From NCBI RefSeq assembly GCF_021738965.1, contig NZ_JAKKOQ010000010.1, positions 52,921 to 116,920 on the forward strand: a DNA stretch of 64,000 bases. The letters run 5' to 3'. Shown here piece by piece: positions 17,912 to 26,998 of this stretch. A model generated the notes under the pieces. That model did no database searches. It saw nothing but the letters and a program-made list of their open reading frames with translations, and was not told where the DNA came from. The position numbers and the translations under genes are program-made. Source of the stretch: Gordonia zhenghanii (lineage in GTDB: Bacteria; Actinomycetota; Actinomycetes; Mycobacteriales; Mycobacteriaceae). How positions within the stretch are numbered: the stretch's first letter is position 1; each line of letters begins with the position of its first letter.

Positions 17912-19381
17912 ATGCCCACCGATTACCTTCCCTGGGAGCGCCCGGAAGCCTGGGGTGCGAGCAACTGCGTTCGCGACGACAACGAGGAACTCACCTACGA
18001 CGAGTTCGCTGGCCGGGTGATCGCCGCCGCAGAGCATTTCACTGAGCTCGGTATCGGCCGCGGCAGCGTCGTCGCGATCATGCTGCCCAACCGCATCGAA
18101 CTGTTGACGTCGATCGTCGCTGCATGGCGGCTCGGTGCGGCGGCGACGCCGATCAACCCGGTGTTCACCGACTCTGAGGCGAACTACCAGATCAACGACG
18201 CGGGCGCGGACCTCGTCATCGTCGCCGACGAGTCGTCGACGGTCGACGGGAAGCGGTTGCCGGTCGGCGACCTGCGGACGGCAGCCACCGGGACGCCCGC
18301 CGATCCGGCGGTCGACGAGGACGGGCTGGCGCTGTTGATCTACACGAGCGGCTCGACAGGACGACCGAAGGGCGTGCGCCTTACGCACCACAACGTGTCG
18401 TCGATGGCGTCGATGATGGACGCCGCGCTGCGGTTGACCACCGACGACCATTGCCTCCTCGTCCTCCCGCTCTTCCACGTCAACGCGATCTGTGTCAGCT
18501 TCCTGTCGACGATGCTCAGCGGCGGCCAGCTGTCGATCCTCAGTCGGTTCCACCCGGTCGAGTTCTTGAAGTCGATCGAACGACTCAAGCCCACCTACTT
18601 CTCTGCGGTGCCGACGATCTACGCGCATCTCCTCGCACTGCCGGACGAGGTCCAGGCCGACACGTCGTCGGTCCGCTTCGGCATCTGCGGTGCCGCGCCC
18701 GCCTCGACCGAACTGTTGGCCGGCTTCGAGGAGCGGTACGGATTCCCGCTGCTCGAAGCCTATGGACTCACCGAGTGCACGTGCGGTGCGACGTCCAACC
18801 CGATCGACGGCGTCCGCAAGCCGGGAACTGTCGGCATCGCTCTGCCCGGTCAGACGGTCGGCATCATGGGGCCGGACGGCACGCTGCTGCCTGCCGGTGA
18901 GCGCGGCGAAGTGGTGCTGCGCGGCGACAACGTGATGCAGGGCTACCTCGACCGGCCGGATGCGACCGCAGAGACGTTGGCGGACGGTTGGCTGCACACG
19001 GGCGACGTCGGGATCCTCGACGAGGACGGCTACCTGAGCATCGTCGACCGCATCAAGGACATGATCATCCGGGGTGGCGAGAACATCTACCCCAAGGAGA
19101 TCGAGACGGTCCTCGCGCACGATCCCGCCGTCATGGAAGTGGCCGTCGTCGGACGCGACCACCCGGTGTACGGCGAGGTGCCGGTCGCATTCGTGGCCCT
19201 GAATCCGGGACGGACGACGACTGTCGACGACCTCCGTGCGCTGTGCGCCCAGCACCTCACCAAGGTCAAGGTGCCCGTCGAGTTCCTCATCCTCGACTCC
19301 CTTCCCAAGAATCCTGTCGGCAAGCTCGACAAGCCGACCATGCGCACCCAGACCTCCGACTCCGCCAAAGAAGGTGACTGA
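17912..19381 (+). CDS. AMP-binding acyl-CoA ligase (FadD-like)
   Basis: ANL-superfamily enzyme of 489 residues that activates a carboxylic acid as acyl-AMP and then acyl-CoA. P-loop YTSGSTGRPKGV near residue 145, PLFHVNA, EAYGLTECT near 285, GWLHTGDVGILDEDG near 360, hinge DRIKDMIIRGGENIYPKEIE near 375-395, and the catalytic lysine in NPVGKLDK near residue 475. At about 490 residues it is a little shorter than most fatty-acyl FadD proteins, in the size range of cinnamoyl/medium-chain-type ligases. It starts 11 bases after the SDR stop and ends 2 bases before the next gene. The substrate is unknown. Confidence 0.92.
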   Translation: MPTDYLPWERPEAWGASNCVRDDNEELTYDEFAGRVIAAAEHFTELGIGRGSVVAIMLPNRIELLTSIVAAWRLGAAATPINPVFTDSEANYQINDAGADLVIVADESSTVDGKRLPVGDLRTAATGTPADPAVDEDGLALLIYTSGSTGRPKGVRLTHHNVSSMASMMDAALRLTTDDHCLLVLPLFHVNAICVSFLSTMLSGGQLSILSRFHPVEFLKSIERLKPTYFSAVPTIYAHLLALPDEVQADTSSVRFGICGAAPASTELLAGFEERYGFPLLEAYGLTECTCGATSNPIDGVRKPGTVGIALPGQTVGIMGPDGTLLPAGERGEVVLRGDNVMQGYLDRPDATAETLADGWLHTGDVGILDEDGYLSIVDRIKDMIIRGGENIYPKEIETVLAHDPAVMEVAVVGRDHPVYGEVPVAFVALNPGRTTTVDDLRALCAQHLTKVKVPVEFLILDSLPKNPVGKLDKPTMRTQTSDSAKEGD

Positions 19382-19383
19382 TC

Positions 19384-21246
19384 ATGGGCTTCTTCGCTCC
19401 GGAACCCGAGCCGATGGCTCCCGACGAACTGATTGCGCTACCGGTACGCGAGCGGCTTCGCATCCTCAACACCGCGTGGGTCAAGGACGGTTTCAACACG
19501 CCCCGCATGCTCCACATGGTCTACATCGTGAAGATGCTCGGCCTCTACTTCGCACTCGGTCTCGCGATCACGGCGTGGACGTCGTCGACCGTTGAGTTCA
19601 CCGACCCGATGAGCTGGTTCACCCAGATCGTGACCTACCAGAAGCTCGCCGTGTGGCTGATGTTCCTGGAGGTCGTCGGGCTCGCGGGTGCCTTCGGGCC
19701 CTTGTGCGGACACTTCGCACCGATGCTCGGCAACATCCGCTATTGGGTCAGGCCGGGCACCATTCGGATGGCGCCGTGGGGCAGGCGCCTGCCCGGCACC
19801 GGTGGCGACGAGCGGACCGTCGGTGACGTCCTCCTGTACCTCGTCGTCCTCGCGAGCCTGCTGTACCCGCTCATCGTCAGCGCCGTTCCCGTGACGGCGG
19901 TGCCCGACGGGACCGACCCCCAGGAGCTCATCCCCGCGTACACGTTCATCCCGATCCTGATCGCGATGCCGCTCATGGGGCTGCGCGACAAGGTGATCTT
20001 CCTGGCCGCCCGCTCCGAGCAGTACCTGCCGATCTTCCTGTGGTCGGCGATCCTAGGCGCAGTGGCACTCAGTGACGGGGCCACGTCCTCGGACTTCGTC
20101 AATCTGGTCATCGTCTTCAAGGTCATCATCGTCGTCGTGTGGGTCGGGGCAGGCGTCTCCAAGTTCGGTCAGCACTTCCTCATGGTGATTCCGCCGATGA
20201 TCTCCAACAGTCCCGGTCAGCCGTACGCCGTCAAGAAGGCGCACTACCGTGACGCCCCGAACGACATCCGCCCGAGTCGTATTGCATGGTTCATGGCGCA
20301 CGTCGCAGGCACAGCCGTCGAGATCGTCGTCCCGTTGGTGCTGCTGTTCGTCGCGAACTCCGTCGTCGCGTTGATCGCCGCGATCATCATCGTGGGGTTC
20401 CATCTCTTCATCACCTCGACGTTCCCCCTCGCGGTTCCGCTCGAATGGAACGTCTTCTTCGGATTCATCGCGATCGTGTTGTGGGGCGGAGTCAGCGGCG
20501 GGTTCGACGCCGCGACCTACAGCATCTGGCACTTCCAGAACGCCTGGATCCTGGTGCCGGTGTTCGCGCTGGCGCTGGTCGGCCCGGTCATCGGAAATCT
20601 GCGCCCCGACCTGATCTCGTTCCTGCCGTCGATGCGGCAGTACGCAGGCAACTGGGCGTCGGCGGTCTGGGCCATGCGTCCGGGAATCGAGGAGCGACTC
20701 AACGAACTGCCGCTCGTCGAGAACCAGGTGGACCAACTGCAGCGGATGGCGCTCACCCCGTACACCCGCGACGAAGCCGATGTCACCCAGCAGAAGGCGG
20801 TAGGCTGGCGCTCCATGCACAGCCAGGGTCGCGGCGTCCTGTCCGCGCTGTTCGAGCACCTCGACGACATCGAGGACCGCACGCTCCGGGAGGGTGAGTT
20901 CATGTGCAACACGATCGTCGGCTGGAACTTCGGCGACGGCCACATGCACGATGAGCGGCTCATCGCCTCGATCCAGAAGCGCCTCGATCTGAAGCCGGGT
21001 GACCTCGTCGTCGCCTACTGCGAATCGCAGGCCACCCCGTGGAAGTACGACACCCCTCAGCACTACCGCGTCATCGACGCTGCGCTGGGCGTCGTCGAAC
21101 GCGGTACCTGGCAGGTCGCCGACTGCGTCAAGGAACAGCCTTGGCTGCCGAACGGTCCTATCCCGCTCGACGTGCGATGGACGGCTCCCGGATTCGTGCG
21201 GCGCTCCACGCTGACCAGCAGCGCCGACGGCACGGCGGTCCGATGA
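19384..21246 (+). CDS. DUF3556 multi-pass membrane protein
   Basis: The product has 620 residues. After a soluble N-terminus (LPVRERLRILNTAWVKDGF) there are about nine to ten hydrophobic helices between residues 45 and 420 (for example MLGLYFALGLAI, VIVFKVIIVVVWVGAGVSKF, AVPLEWNVFFGFIAIVLWGG), then a soluble C-terminal domain of about 190 residues rich in charged and aromatic residues. It resembles actinobacterial DUF3556 proteins, which have no established function. Its helical part vaguely recalls HTTM-type membrane enzymes. Its stop overlaps the following start (ATGA), so it is translationally coupled to the FAD oxidoreductase. Confidence 0.8.
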   Translation: MGFFAPEPEPMAPDELIALPVRERLRILNTAWVKDGFNTPRMLHMVYIVKMLGLYFALGLAITAWTSSTVEFTDPMSWFTQIVTYQKLAVWLMFLEVVGLAGAFGPLCGHFAPMLGNIRYWVRPGTIRMAPWGRRLPGTGGDERTVGDVLLYLVVLASLLYPLIVSAVPVTAVPDGTDPQELIPAYTFIPILIAMPLMGLRDKVIFLAARSEQYLPIFLWSAILGAVALSDGATSSDFVNLVIVFKVIIVVVWVGAGVSKFGQHFLMVIPPMISNSPGQPYAVKKAHYRDAPNDIRPSRIAWFMAHVAGTAVEIVVPLVLLFVANSVVALIAAIIIVGFHLFITSTFPLAVPLEWNVFFGFIAIVLWGGVSGGFDAATYSIWHFQNAWILVPVFALALVGPVIGNLRPDLISFLPSMRQYAGNWASAVWAMRPGIEERLNELPLVENQVDQLQRMALTPYTRDEADVTQQKAVGWRSMHSQGRGVLSALFEHLDDIEDRTLREGEFMCNTIVGWNFGDGHMHDERLIASIQKRLDLKPGDLVVAYCESQATPWKYDTPQHYRVIDAALGVVERGTWQVADCVKEQPWLPNGPIPLDVRWTAPGFVRRSTLTSSADGTAVR

Positions 21247-22679
21247 CTGTCGCGGCTGTCGTCGGCAGCGGGCCCAACGGGCTCACTGCCGCTATCCGGC
21301 TGGCCCAGGCGGGGCTCGACGTGACGGTCGTCGAAGCGTCCGATCGTCCCGGCGGCGGCACCCTGACCAGTGAGTCGACGGTGCCGGGACTGCTGCACGA
21401 CGACTGCTCGGCGTTCCATCCGACCGGTGTCGCGTCGCCGTTCTTCACCTCGCTCGACCTGCAACGCCACGGCCTGAACTGGTTGTGGCCCGAGGTCGAC
21501 CTGGCGCATCCGCTCGACGACGGCCGCGCCGGGTTGGCCGGCCGCGACGCGAGCCTGACCGCTGATTCTCTCGGCGTGGATGCGCAGTCGTGGACGCGGA
21601 TGTTCCGCGCCTCGGTCAGCAATTTCGACGACCTCGTTCAGGACGTCTTCGGCCCGGTGGTCCACGTGCCGCAGCATCCGGTGACGTTTGTCCGGTTCGG
21701 TGTCCGGACGTTGCCGCCCGCGAAGCTCACCGTGCGTCGATTCCGTGACGAGCCGGCGAAAGCACTGTTCATGGGGGTGGCGGCGCACGCCTTCGGGCGG
21801 CTCGACCTGCCGTTGAGTAGTTCCGTCGGGATGCTGTTGACGGCGTCCGCACACGCGGTGGGGTGGCCGGTGGCAGAAGGCGGGAGCGAAGCGATCGCCC
21901 GCGCCCTCGTCGCCGAACTCACCGAGCTCGGCGGCCGAGTGATCACGGGCGTGCCCGTGACGTCGATGGACCAGTTGCGCGACGTGGTCGGCGCCCGACC
22001 CGAGGTGACTGTGTTCGATACTGCGCCGAACGGCGCGGCGGACATCGCGGGCGACGCTCTGCCGCCACGCGTCCTGCGCGGACTGCGGTCGTTCAAGCGC
22101 GGGCCCGGATCGTTCAAGGTCGACTTCGCCATTGAGGGCGACATTCCGTGGCGCAACGCCGACTGTCGTCGGGCGGGGACGGTCCACGTCGGTGGGTCGG
22201 CGGCGCAGATCGCGGACGTCGAGGGGAAGACGGCCCGCGGCGAGATGCCCGACCAGCCGTTCGTCCTGCTCGGTCAGCAGTATCTCGCCGATCCCTCCCG
22301 GTCGGCGGGCGGCCCGGACGGCGTCAACCCGATCTACGCGTACGCGCACGTTCCGAACGGCTACACCGGCGATGCGACGGAGAAGGTCATCGCGCAGATC
22401 GAACGATTCGCACCGGGTTTCCGGGACCGGATCGTCGCGGTCTCGACACGCGGCACTCGGGAGCTGGAGGCGCACAACGCGAACTACGTTGGCGGCGACA
22501 TCGGGACCGGAGCCAACACCATCAGCCAACTCGTGTTCCGTCCGCGGCCCGCGGTGAACCCGTACTCGCTCGGAGCACCAGGGATGTACCTGTGTTCGGC
22601 GGCGACGCCGCCTGCTGCTGGCGTGCACGGAATGGGCGGCTTCCGAGCCGCGGAGTCGGCGCTCGCGGCACTGCGCTGA
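21243..22679 (+). CDS. FAD-dependent oxidoreductase, phytoene-desaturase/CrtI-like
   Basis: The product has 478 residues from ATG 21243. The N-terminal dinucleotide motif is VVGSGPNGLTAAIRLAQAG (6-24), followed by E35 and a glycine-rich RPGGGTL. The C-terminus has the second flavin-binding block YLCSAATPPAAGVHGMGGF that is typical of CrtI-type desaturases and isomerases. Such enzymes desaturate or isomerise polyenes, but many actinobacterial relatives act on unknown substrates. Last gene of the SDR - ligase - DUF3556 - oxidoreductase operon. No carotenoid genes (crtB, crtE) are nearby, which argues against a carotenoid role. Confidence 0.88.
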   Translation: MTVAAVVGSGPNGLTAAIRLAQAGLDVTVVEASDRPGGGTLTSESTVPGLLHDDCSAFHPTGVASPFFTSLDLQRHGLNWLWPEVDLAHPLDDGRAGLAGRDASLTADSLGVDAQSWTRMFRASVSNFDDLVQDVFGPVVHVPQHPVTFVRFGVRTLPPAKLTVRRFRDEPAKALFMGVAAHAFGRLDLPLSSSVGMLLTASAHAVGWPVAEGGSEAIARALVAELTELGGRVITGVPVTSMDQLRDVVGARPEVTVFDTAPNGAADIAGDALPPRVLRGLRSFKRGPGSFKVDFAIEGDIPWRNADCRRAGTVHVGGSAAQIADVEGKTARGEMPDQPFVLLGQQYLADPSRSAGGPDGVNPIYAYAHVPNGYTGDATEKVIAQIERFAPGFRDRIVAVSTRGTRELEAHNANYVGGDIGTGANTISQLVFRPRPAVNPYSLGAPGMYLCSAATPPAAGVHGMGGFRAAESALAALR

Positions 22680-22692
22680 GAGCCGCGGCCGT

Positions 22693-24171
22693 TCAGAAGG
22701 GGAGTAGCGACCGGACTCCGCGGACGGTGCGACGGAGGACTGCGCGGTAGACGCGTTCGAAGCGGAACGCGTCGACGTCCTCGGGGTCGATGAGGTCGTT
22801 GTCGGCGAGCGGTGAGTCCTCGTCTGCCGTGTTCTCCCGGGTGAACGGTTCGAGTGTCCGTCCGTCGCCGCGAAGCAAGTCGATCGCCTCGACCAGGGAG
22901 CGCCGTTCGGCGAGAGTCGCGTCGAACGCTGCGGCGTCCACACCGAGGTGCTCGGCGATCAGTCGGGTCCGAACCGCGGAGATCGCCGAGCGGACGGTGG
23001 CCGACTGGTCGTCGTTGTCGACCGCGTCGATCGTCACGTCGCATTCGCTGTCGAAGCCGAGCGATCGGTTGTTCAAGTTGGACGATCCGATTCGCAGGAT
23101 TCGGTCATCGGCGATCAGCACTTTGGCGTGCACGTAGATCGACTCGTCTTCCGCGGTGACCGGGAAGAAGATACGGAACCGATCGTGGACGTCGGCGTCC
23201 CAGATGTCCCGCAACAGTCGGTAGCGGGCGCCGTCCATGGAGCGCCGTTCGATGTCGCCGTCGGCGTGGCGGGGGAGGACGACGACGATCTCGGGTCCGT
23301 CGTCCTCGTTGAGGCGGGTGATCAGGGCGCCGGCGATCTCACGCGAGGCCAGGTACTGGCTCTCGATGTACAGGGTGTCCTGGGCGCTGGCGATCGCCGC
23401 CAGATACAGACGGCGGATCTCGTCGACCTCGTCGCGGCCGTCGTATTCGGGCAGGGTGCGGGAGACGCCGACCGTCACGGTGGTCAACGTCGGTTCCAAC
23501 TCGTCCGGCCAAACCGGCGCCGGGTCCGGCGTTATCGGGTCCAGACGCTTACCGGTCGCAGCCTCCCACCGGTCGTAGGCGATGGTGGCGATGGCCGTCG
23601 CGGCTTCGCCGTCGAGGGCGAGCGTCACGTCGTGCCACGGGCCGTACGGGTCGCCGGTCGGTGTCACTCGGTACTCGTTCGACGTCGCGTGGTCGGACGT
23701 GTCCCACCGTTCGACGGTCATGTCGATGCCGCCGCAGAAGGCGAGTTTGTCGTCGATCACCGCGATCTTCTGGTGATGCGCTGCGGCGATGGGGTGGGCG
23801 GCATCCACGCGGTAGTGGAGTCGGCGGCCGGAGATGGCGTCCTGGACCACTGGCGGCAGCATGCCCCGCGCGATCCCGGTCAGTGCCCCGATGCTCCACC
23901 GGAGGACGAAGATCTCCAGATCTGGACGGTTCTTGGCGAGCCAACTGAGGAGGTCGCCGAGTTCGTCGGGGACGCCGGGAGTGGTTGTGTCCCTTTCCAA
24001 TTCGATCCGGGTGTCGAAGTCCCAGCCGACCAGGATCACGCGGCGCTGCGCCTGCAGGAGTGCCGACTTCGCATGAGTGAAATAGTCTGCGGCGTCGACG
24101 ATCACCGACAGCCGATCGGCCTTCGCCGTCTGTCTGCACGTGTCGCCGGGGACGAGGATGGATTCGGTCAT
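22693..24171 (-). CDS. Phospholipase D / cardiolipin-synthase-type protein
   Basis: The product has 492 residues with two HKD catalytic motifs: H133-x-K135-x4-D140 (HHQKIAVIDDK, followed by GG) and H348-x-K350-x4-D355 (VHAKVLIADDR, followed by GSSNLNNRS). The two halves are related by the internal symmetry usual for the family. There is no signal peptide or clear membrane anchor, which fits a soluble PLD phosphodiesterase more than the membrane-anchored bacterial cardiolipin synthase. It is convergent with the FAD oxidoreductase with only 13 bases between stops. The exact phospholipid substrate is unknown. Confidence 0.9.
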   Translation of the reverse strand: MTESILVPGDTCRQTAKADRLSVIVDAADYFTHAKSALLQAQRRVILVGWDFDTRIELERDTTTPGVPDELGDLLSWLAKNRPDLEIFVLRWSIGALTGIARGMLPPVVQDAISGRRLHYRVDAAHPIAAAHHQKIAVIDDKLAFCGGIDMTVERWDTSDHATSNEYRVTPTGDPYGPWHDVTLALDGEAATAIATIAYDRWEAATGKRLDPITPDPAPVWPDELEPTLTTVTVGVSRTLPEYDGRDEVDEIRRLYLAAIASAQDTLYIESQYLASREIAGALITRLNEDDGPEIVVVLPRHADGDIERRSMDGARYRLLRDIWDADVHDRFRIFFPVTAEDESIYVHAKVLIADDRILRIGSSNLNNRSLGFDSECDVTIDAVDNDDQSATVRSAISAVRTRLIAEHLGVDAAAFDATLAERRSLVEAIDLLRGDGRTLEPFTRENTADEDSPLADNDLIDPEDVDAFRFERVYRAVLRRTVRGVRSLLPF

Positions 24172-24207
24172 CGTCGTGCCTGCTGCCGTGTGTTCACCTC
24201 TTGATTC

Positions 24208-24825
24208 TTACAGGTGACGGGACGGCCGAGCAGCGGGACCGGCGTTCGGCGTGGACGCGGTCCCCGAACCATCTCGTGGCGGTTGTCCGGGGAGGAGGAT
24301 CTTGTCGAGCAGCCACGCGGCGGTGGCCATCATGAGGAGCGCGGCGAGATAATGGCAGGCCATCGCGCCGGCATAGCCCGGACCGCCCCATGCACGGACG
24401 GTGAAGTCGGGGTCGAGCCCGCCGGTGACCTGCACACCGACGCGAAACGCACCGTAGAGCAAGACCGCTGCGGGGGCGGCAGCGATCAGTCGCCACGTCC
24501 CGTTGCCGCCGGCAGCGCTGCGAAGAGTGTCGCGAACACGGTGGGAGGCGCGTTCGCCCACCGGGAGTAGCAGCACTGATCCACGACGCCCGGCCCGACG
24601 ACGGCGGATTGCGACACCCGTCGCGAACGCCACCGTGAGCACAGCCAGGATCGCGTGCGGCCACCACGCGGCGGTACCTGCGACCTGGTTGGCGGCGACA
24701 GGTGAGCGGTCGATGTAGACAGCGACGCCCTGCGCCAGACCCGCGGCGAACAGGGTTACGAACAGCGCGATCAGTGGCCTGGACAGTGGTGGACGGATGG
24801 GACGGTATGAACTCGAGGTGGTCAT
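24208..24825 (-). CDS. Hypothetical four-helix membrane protein
   Basis: Unrecognised 205-residue protein starting at ATG 24825. The frame is open further upstream but that extension would run into the divergent gap. There are hydrophobic segments near residues 18-38, 55-72, 110-127 and 150-172, an arginine-rich loop after the second (RRRRAGRRGS) and a low-complexity C-terminal tail. It is divergent from the histidine kinase gene across a gap with a 12-base inverted repeat, so it may be a target of that two-component system. It lies 36 bases before the PLD gene on the same strand. Confidence 0.75.
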   Translation of the reverse strand: MTTSSSYRPIRPPLSRPLIALFVTLFAAGLAQGVAVYIDRSPVAANQVAGTAAWWPHAILAVLTVAFATGVAIRRRRAGRRGSVLLLPVGERASHRVRDTLRSAAGGNGTWRLIAAAPAAVLLYGAFRVGVQVTGGLDPDFTVRAWGGPGYAGAMACHYLAALLMMATAAWLLDKILLPGQPPRDGSGTASTPNAGPAARPSRHL

Positions 24826-24889
24826 GGTTCCCACCGTGCCGCTGTGTGAGCGTCCTGTCGTCGGCCCGCAGGCCGGAGTCTCACCCGTC

Positions 24890-24925
24890 CGCGAGGAGGA
24901 CGCGTCCGCTGTAGTCCTCCTCGCG
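24890..24925. promoter_or_regulatory. 12-base inverted repeat in a divergent promoter
   Basis: CGCGAGGAGGAC (24890-24901) and GTCCTCCTCGCG (24914-24925) are perfect complements separated by 12 bases. A further GGAGGAC follows immediately (24925-24931), so the GTCCTCC block can also pair forwards. The site lies between the divergent membrane-protein gene (start 24825) and the histidine kinase gene (start about 24991). A binding site for the encoded response regulator is a natural guess. An RNA hairpin in the kinase leader is the alternative. Confidence 0.5.
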
Positions 24926-24990
24926 GAGGACCCGAAGACGGACCTCGCGAACGACGCGACGGCGCCCGACGCGCTCGTATGTTGATAGAC

Positions 24991-26208
24991 ATGGCTAACT
25001 CCTCCGTGACGTCGCCGACCGTGGACACTGCGCGGCCACCGTGGTCGGTGCGAGCCGAGAGCCGCCTCGGTGCGGGGCGGGCCGCGACCCTCGTCGATCT
25101 CGCGATTGCGATCGGATGCTTCGCGTTGTTCACCGGTCCTCTCCTCGTGGGCGTCGTCGATCGTCACGGCTCGCTTGCCGCGCAAGCGGCCTTCGGGCTG
25201 TTGGCCGCGCTTCCGCTGGTCTTCCGACGCCGTCGGCCGATCGAGGTGCTGGCGTGCATCACCGTCGTACTTGTGGCGGCGATGCTGGTCGGCGTGCAGT
25301 TCACCCCGTTCGTGTCCGATGCGGGCCTGGTGTTCCCGATCGCCGTCTACACCGTTGCGGTGCAACACGGTCGCGCGTGGTCGTTGTCGGTCTCGGCGGT
25401 GGCTGCGGTGGTCACCGCGGTAGGAGGTGCGATCGCGCTCGCCGTCTCGCCGGACATCGATCAGGATGCAGTCCAGTTAGTGCTCGCGGTTCCGGCCTGG
25501 TTGATCGGTGATGCGACTCGTGGTCGCCGGGAGTTTCAGCGCCAGGTCCGCGAGCAGGAACGTCGGTGGGAGGGCGAGCGACAGCAACGCCGTCGCGTCG
25601 AGGAACACCTGCGACTCTCCCGTGAAGTGCACGACATCGTGTCGCACGGGCTGAGCATGATCGCCGTCCGATCCGGAATCGGGCGAATGGTGTTCGACGA
25701 ACAGCCTGAGGAGGCGCGCCGCGCGCTCGTCACCATCGAGGCCGCCAGTCGTGACGCGCTCACCGATCTTCGGGGACTGCTCCGCGACATTCGCACCACC
25801 GACCCGGAGACGGTCGCGCCGGCACCCGGTCTGGCCGATCTTCCCGCGCTCGTGGCGCGGATCAATGACGATGGGGTGGTCATGGCGACCCTCACCGAGG
25901 AGGGGCTGCCGCGACGCTACCCGCCAGCGGTTGACCTGTCGGGCTACCGCATCGTCCAGGAGGCTGTCACGAACGTCGTCAAGCACGCCCCGGGAGCGAA
26001 GGTGAGGGTTCGGCTGTCGCACCGACCGACCGAACTGGTCCTGACGGTGGTCGACGACGGCAGTCGTCGACCCGCCAGTTCGCCGGTCGGGGCAGGACTC
26101 GGGCTCGCGGGCATCCGTGAGCGTGCCGAGCTGTTGGGCGGCGACGCCGCGGCGGGACCGGACCCGAACGGCGGATTCACTGTGCGAGCGAGGCTTCCGC
26201 TCGCATGA
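24991..26208 (+). CDS. NarL-family sensor histidine kinase
   Basis: About 405 residues. There are four to five N-terminal hydrophobic helices (about 25-165) with little extracytoplasmic sequence, so it probably senses a signal within the membrane. Then come a HisKA_3 dimerisation helix with the phosphoacceptor His (about 214) in REVHDIVSHGLS and a HATPase domain (YRIVQEAVTNVVKHA as N-box; VVDDGSRRP; GLGLAGIRERAELLGG). The ATG at 24991 is preferred; an in-frame ATG at 24979 adds four residues, and neither has a clear ribosome site. Its stop overlaps the response regulator start. Confidence 0.92.
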   Translation: MANSSVTSPTVDTARPPWSVRAESRLGAGRAATLVDLAIAIGCFALFTGPLLVGVVDRHGSLAAQAAFGLLAALPLVFRRRRPIEVLACITVVLVAAMLVGVQFTPFVSDAGLVFPIAVYTVAVQHGRAWSLSVSAVAAVVTAVGGAIALAVSPDIDQDAVQLVLAVPAWLIGDATRGRREFQRQVREQERRWEGERQQRRRVEEHLRLSREVHDIVSHGLSMIAVRSGIGRMVFDEQPEEARRALVTIEAASRDALTDLRGLLRDIRTTDPETVAPAPGLADLPALVARINDDGVVMATLTEEGLPRRYPPAVDLSGYRIVQEAVTNVVKHAPGAKVRVRLSHRPTELVLTVVDDGSRRPASSPVGAGLGLAGIRERAELLGGDAAAGPDPNGGFTVRARLPLA

Positions 26209-26912
26209 ATGGCGCGGTGGACCCGATCAGTGTGCTGGTGGTCGACGACGAACAGTTGGTGCGTGCCGGCTTCCGCCTCTTGATCGACGCGACCGCTGAT
26301 CTGGCCGCGGTGGGTGAGGCGGGAGACGGCGGTGAGGCCGTTCGCGCCGCCCGCAGGCTGCGGCCAGACGTCGTGGTGATGGACATCAGGATGCCGGGCA
26401 TCGACGGACTCGAGGCGACGCGGTTGATCGCACCGACCGAGGACGCTCCGCGAATTCTGATCGTGACGACGTTCGACGACGACGAATACGTGTTCGCGGC
26501 ACTTCGGGGTGGGGCCAGCGGATTTCTCCTCAAAGACACCCCTCCCGAGGAGATGCTCGACGCGATCCGCACCGTCGCAGGAGGCGATGCGTTGTTGGCA
26601 CCAGCGATCACCCGGCGGTTGATCACAGAATTCGTCCGGACACCGACCCGATCCGCCCCTGGTCGCGGCGGGGTCCTCGACACACTCACCGACCGCGAAC
26701 GCGATGTGTTCGAGCTCGTCGCCGCCGGACTGTCCAACAGCATGATCGCCGACCGACTTCACCTCGGCGTGACGACCGTCAAGACGCATGTCGGACGCCT
26801 GTTGACCAAGATCGACGCCCGCGACCGAGTCCAACTCGTCATCTGCGCGTACGAGAGCGGGTTGATCTCGCCGGGTTCGTCGGCCTATGACGGTGGCCAG
26901 CTCAGTGATTGA
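26205..26912 (+). CDS. NarL/FixJ-family response regulator
   Basis: The product has 235 residues. The receiver domain (about 8-125) has the acidic pair in VVDDEQ, the phosphoacceptor D60 in VVVMDIRMPG and the switch Thr/Lys region (IVTTFDDDEY, GFLLKDTPPEE). The C-terminal LuxR-type helix-turn-helix (about 160-225) shows LTDRERDVFELVAAGLSN and TTVKTHVGRLLTKI. It is translationally coupled to the kinase (ATGA overlap at 26205-26208). Likely targets are its own operon or the divergent membrane-protein gene, given the inverted repeat at 24890-24925. Confidence 0.95.
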   Translation: MNGAVDPISVLVVDDEQLVRAGFRLLIDATADLAAVGEAGDGGEAVRAARRLRPDVVVMDIRMPGIDGLEATRLIAPTEDAPRILIVTTFDDDEYVFAALRGGASGFLLKDTPPEEMLDAIRTVAGGDALLAPAITRRLITEFVRTPTRSAPGRGGVLDTLTDRERDVFELVAAGLSNSMIADRLHLGVTTVKTHVGRLLTKIDARDRVQLVICAYESGLISPGSSAYDGGQLSD

Positions 26913-26963
26913 CCGAGAGCCCGATTCGCGGAGTGTTGTGAGCAGAGCCTAATCTATAAACAG

Positions 26964-26982
26964 TTTGGGTTTGCTTACCTAC
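26964..26982. promoter_or_regulatory. IdeR/DmdR-like iron box
   Basis: The 19 bases at 26964-26982 match 13 positions of the actinobacterial iron box TTAGGTTAGGCTAACCTAA; the right half GCTTACCTAC matches 8 of 10. It lies 17 bases before the siderophore-binding lipoprotein start, so it probably overlaps the promoter or start site. Iron repression through IdeR (or DtxR) is the expected behaviour for a siderophore importer. No idea of strength can be given from the sequence. Confidence 0.5.
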
Positions 26983-26998
26983 TCTTGGAGAGATGTTT

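Noticed and set aside
17130..22679. Carotenoid biosynthesis cluster (CrtI-like gene)
   Set aside because: No phytoene synthase, prenyl synthase or cyclase is present; partners are a ligase, an SDR and DUF3556.
22693..24171. PLD-type antiphage or toxin effector
   Set aside because: Both HKD motifs and the overall length fit ordinary phospholipase D/cardiolipin-synthase-like proteins, and the surroundings are not defence genes.
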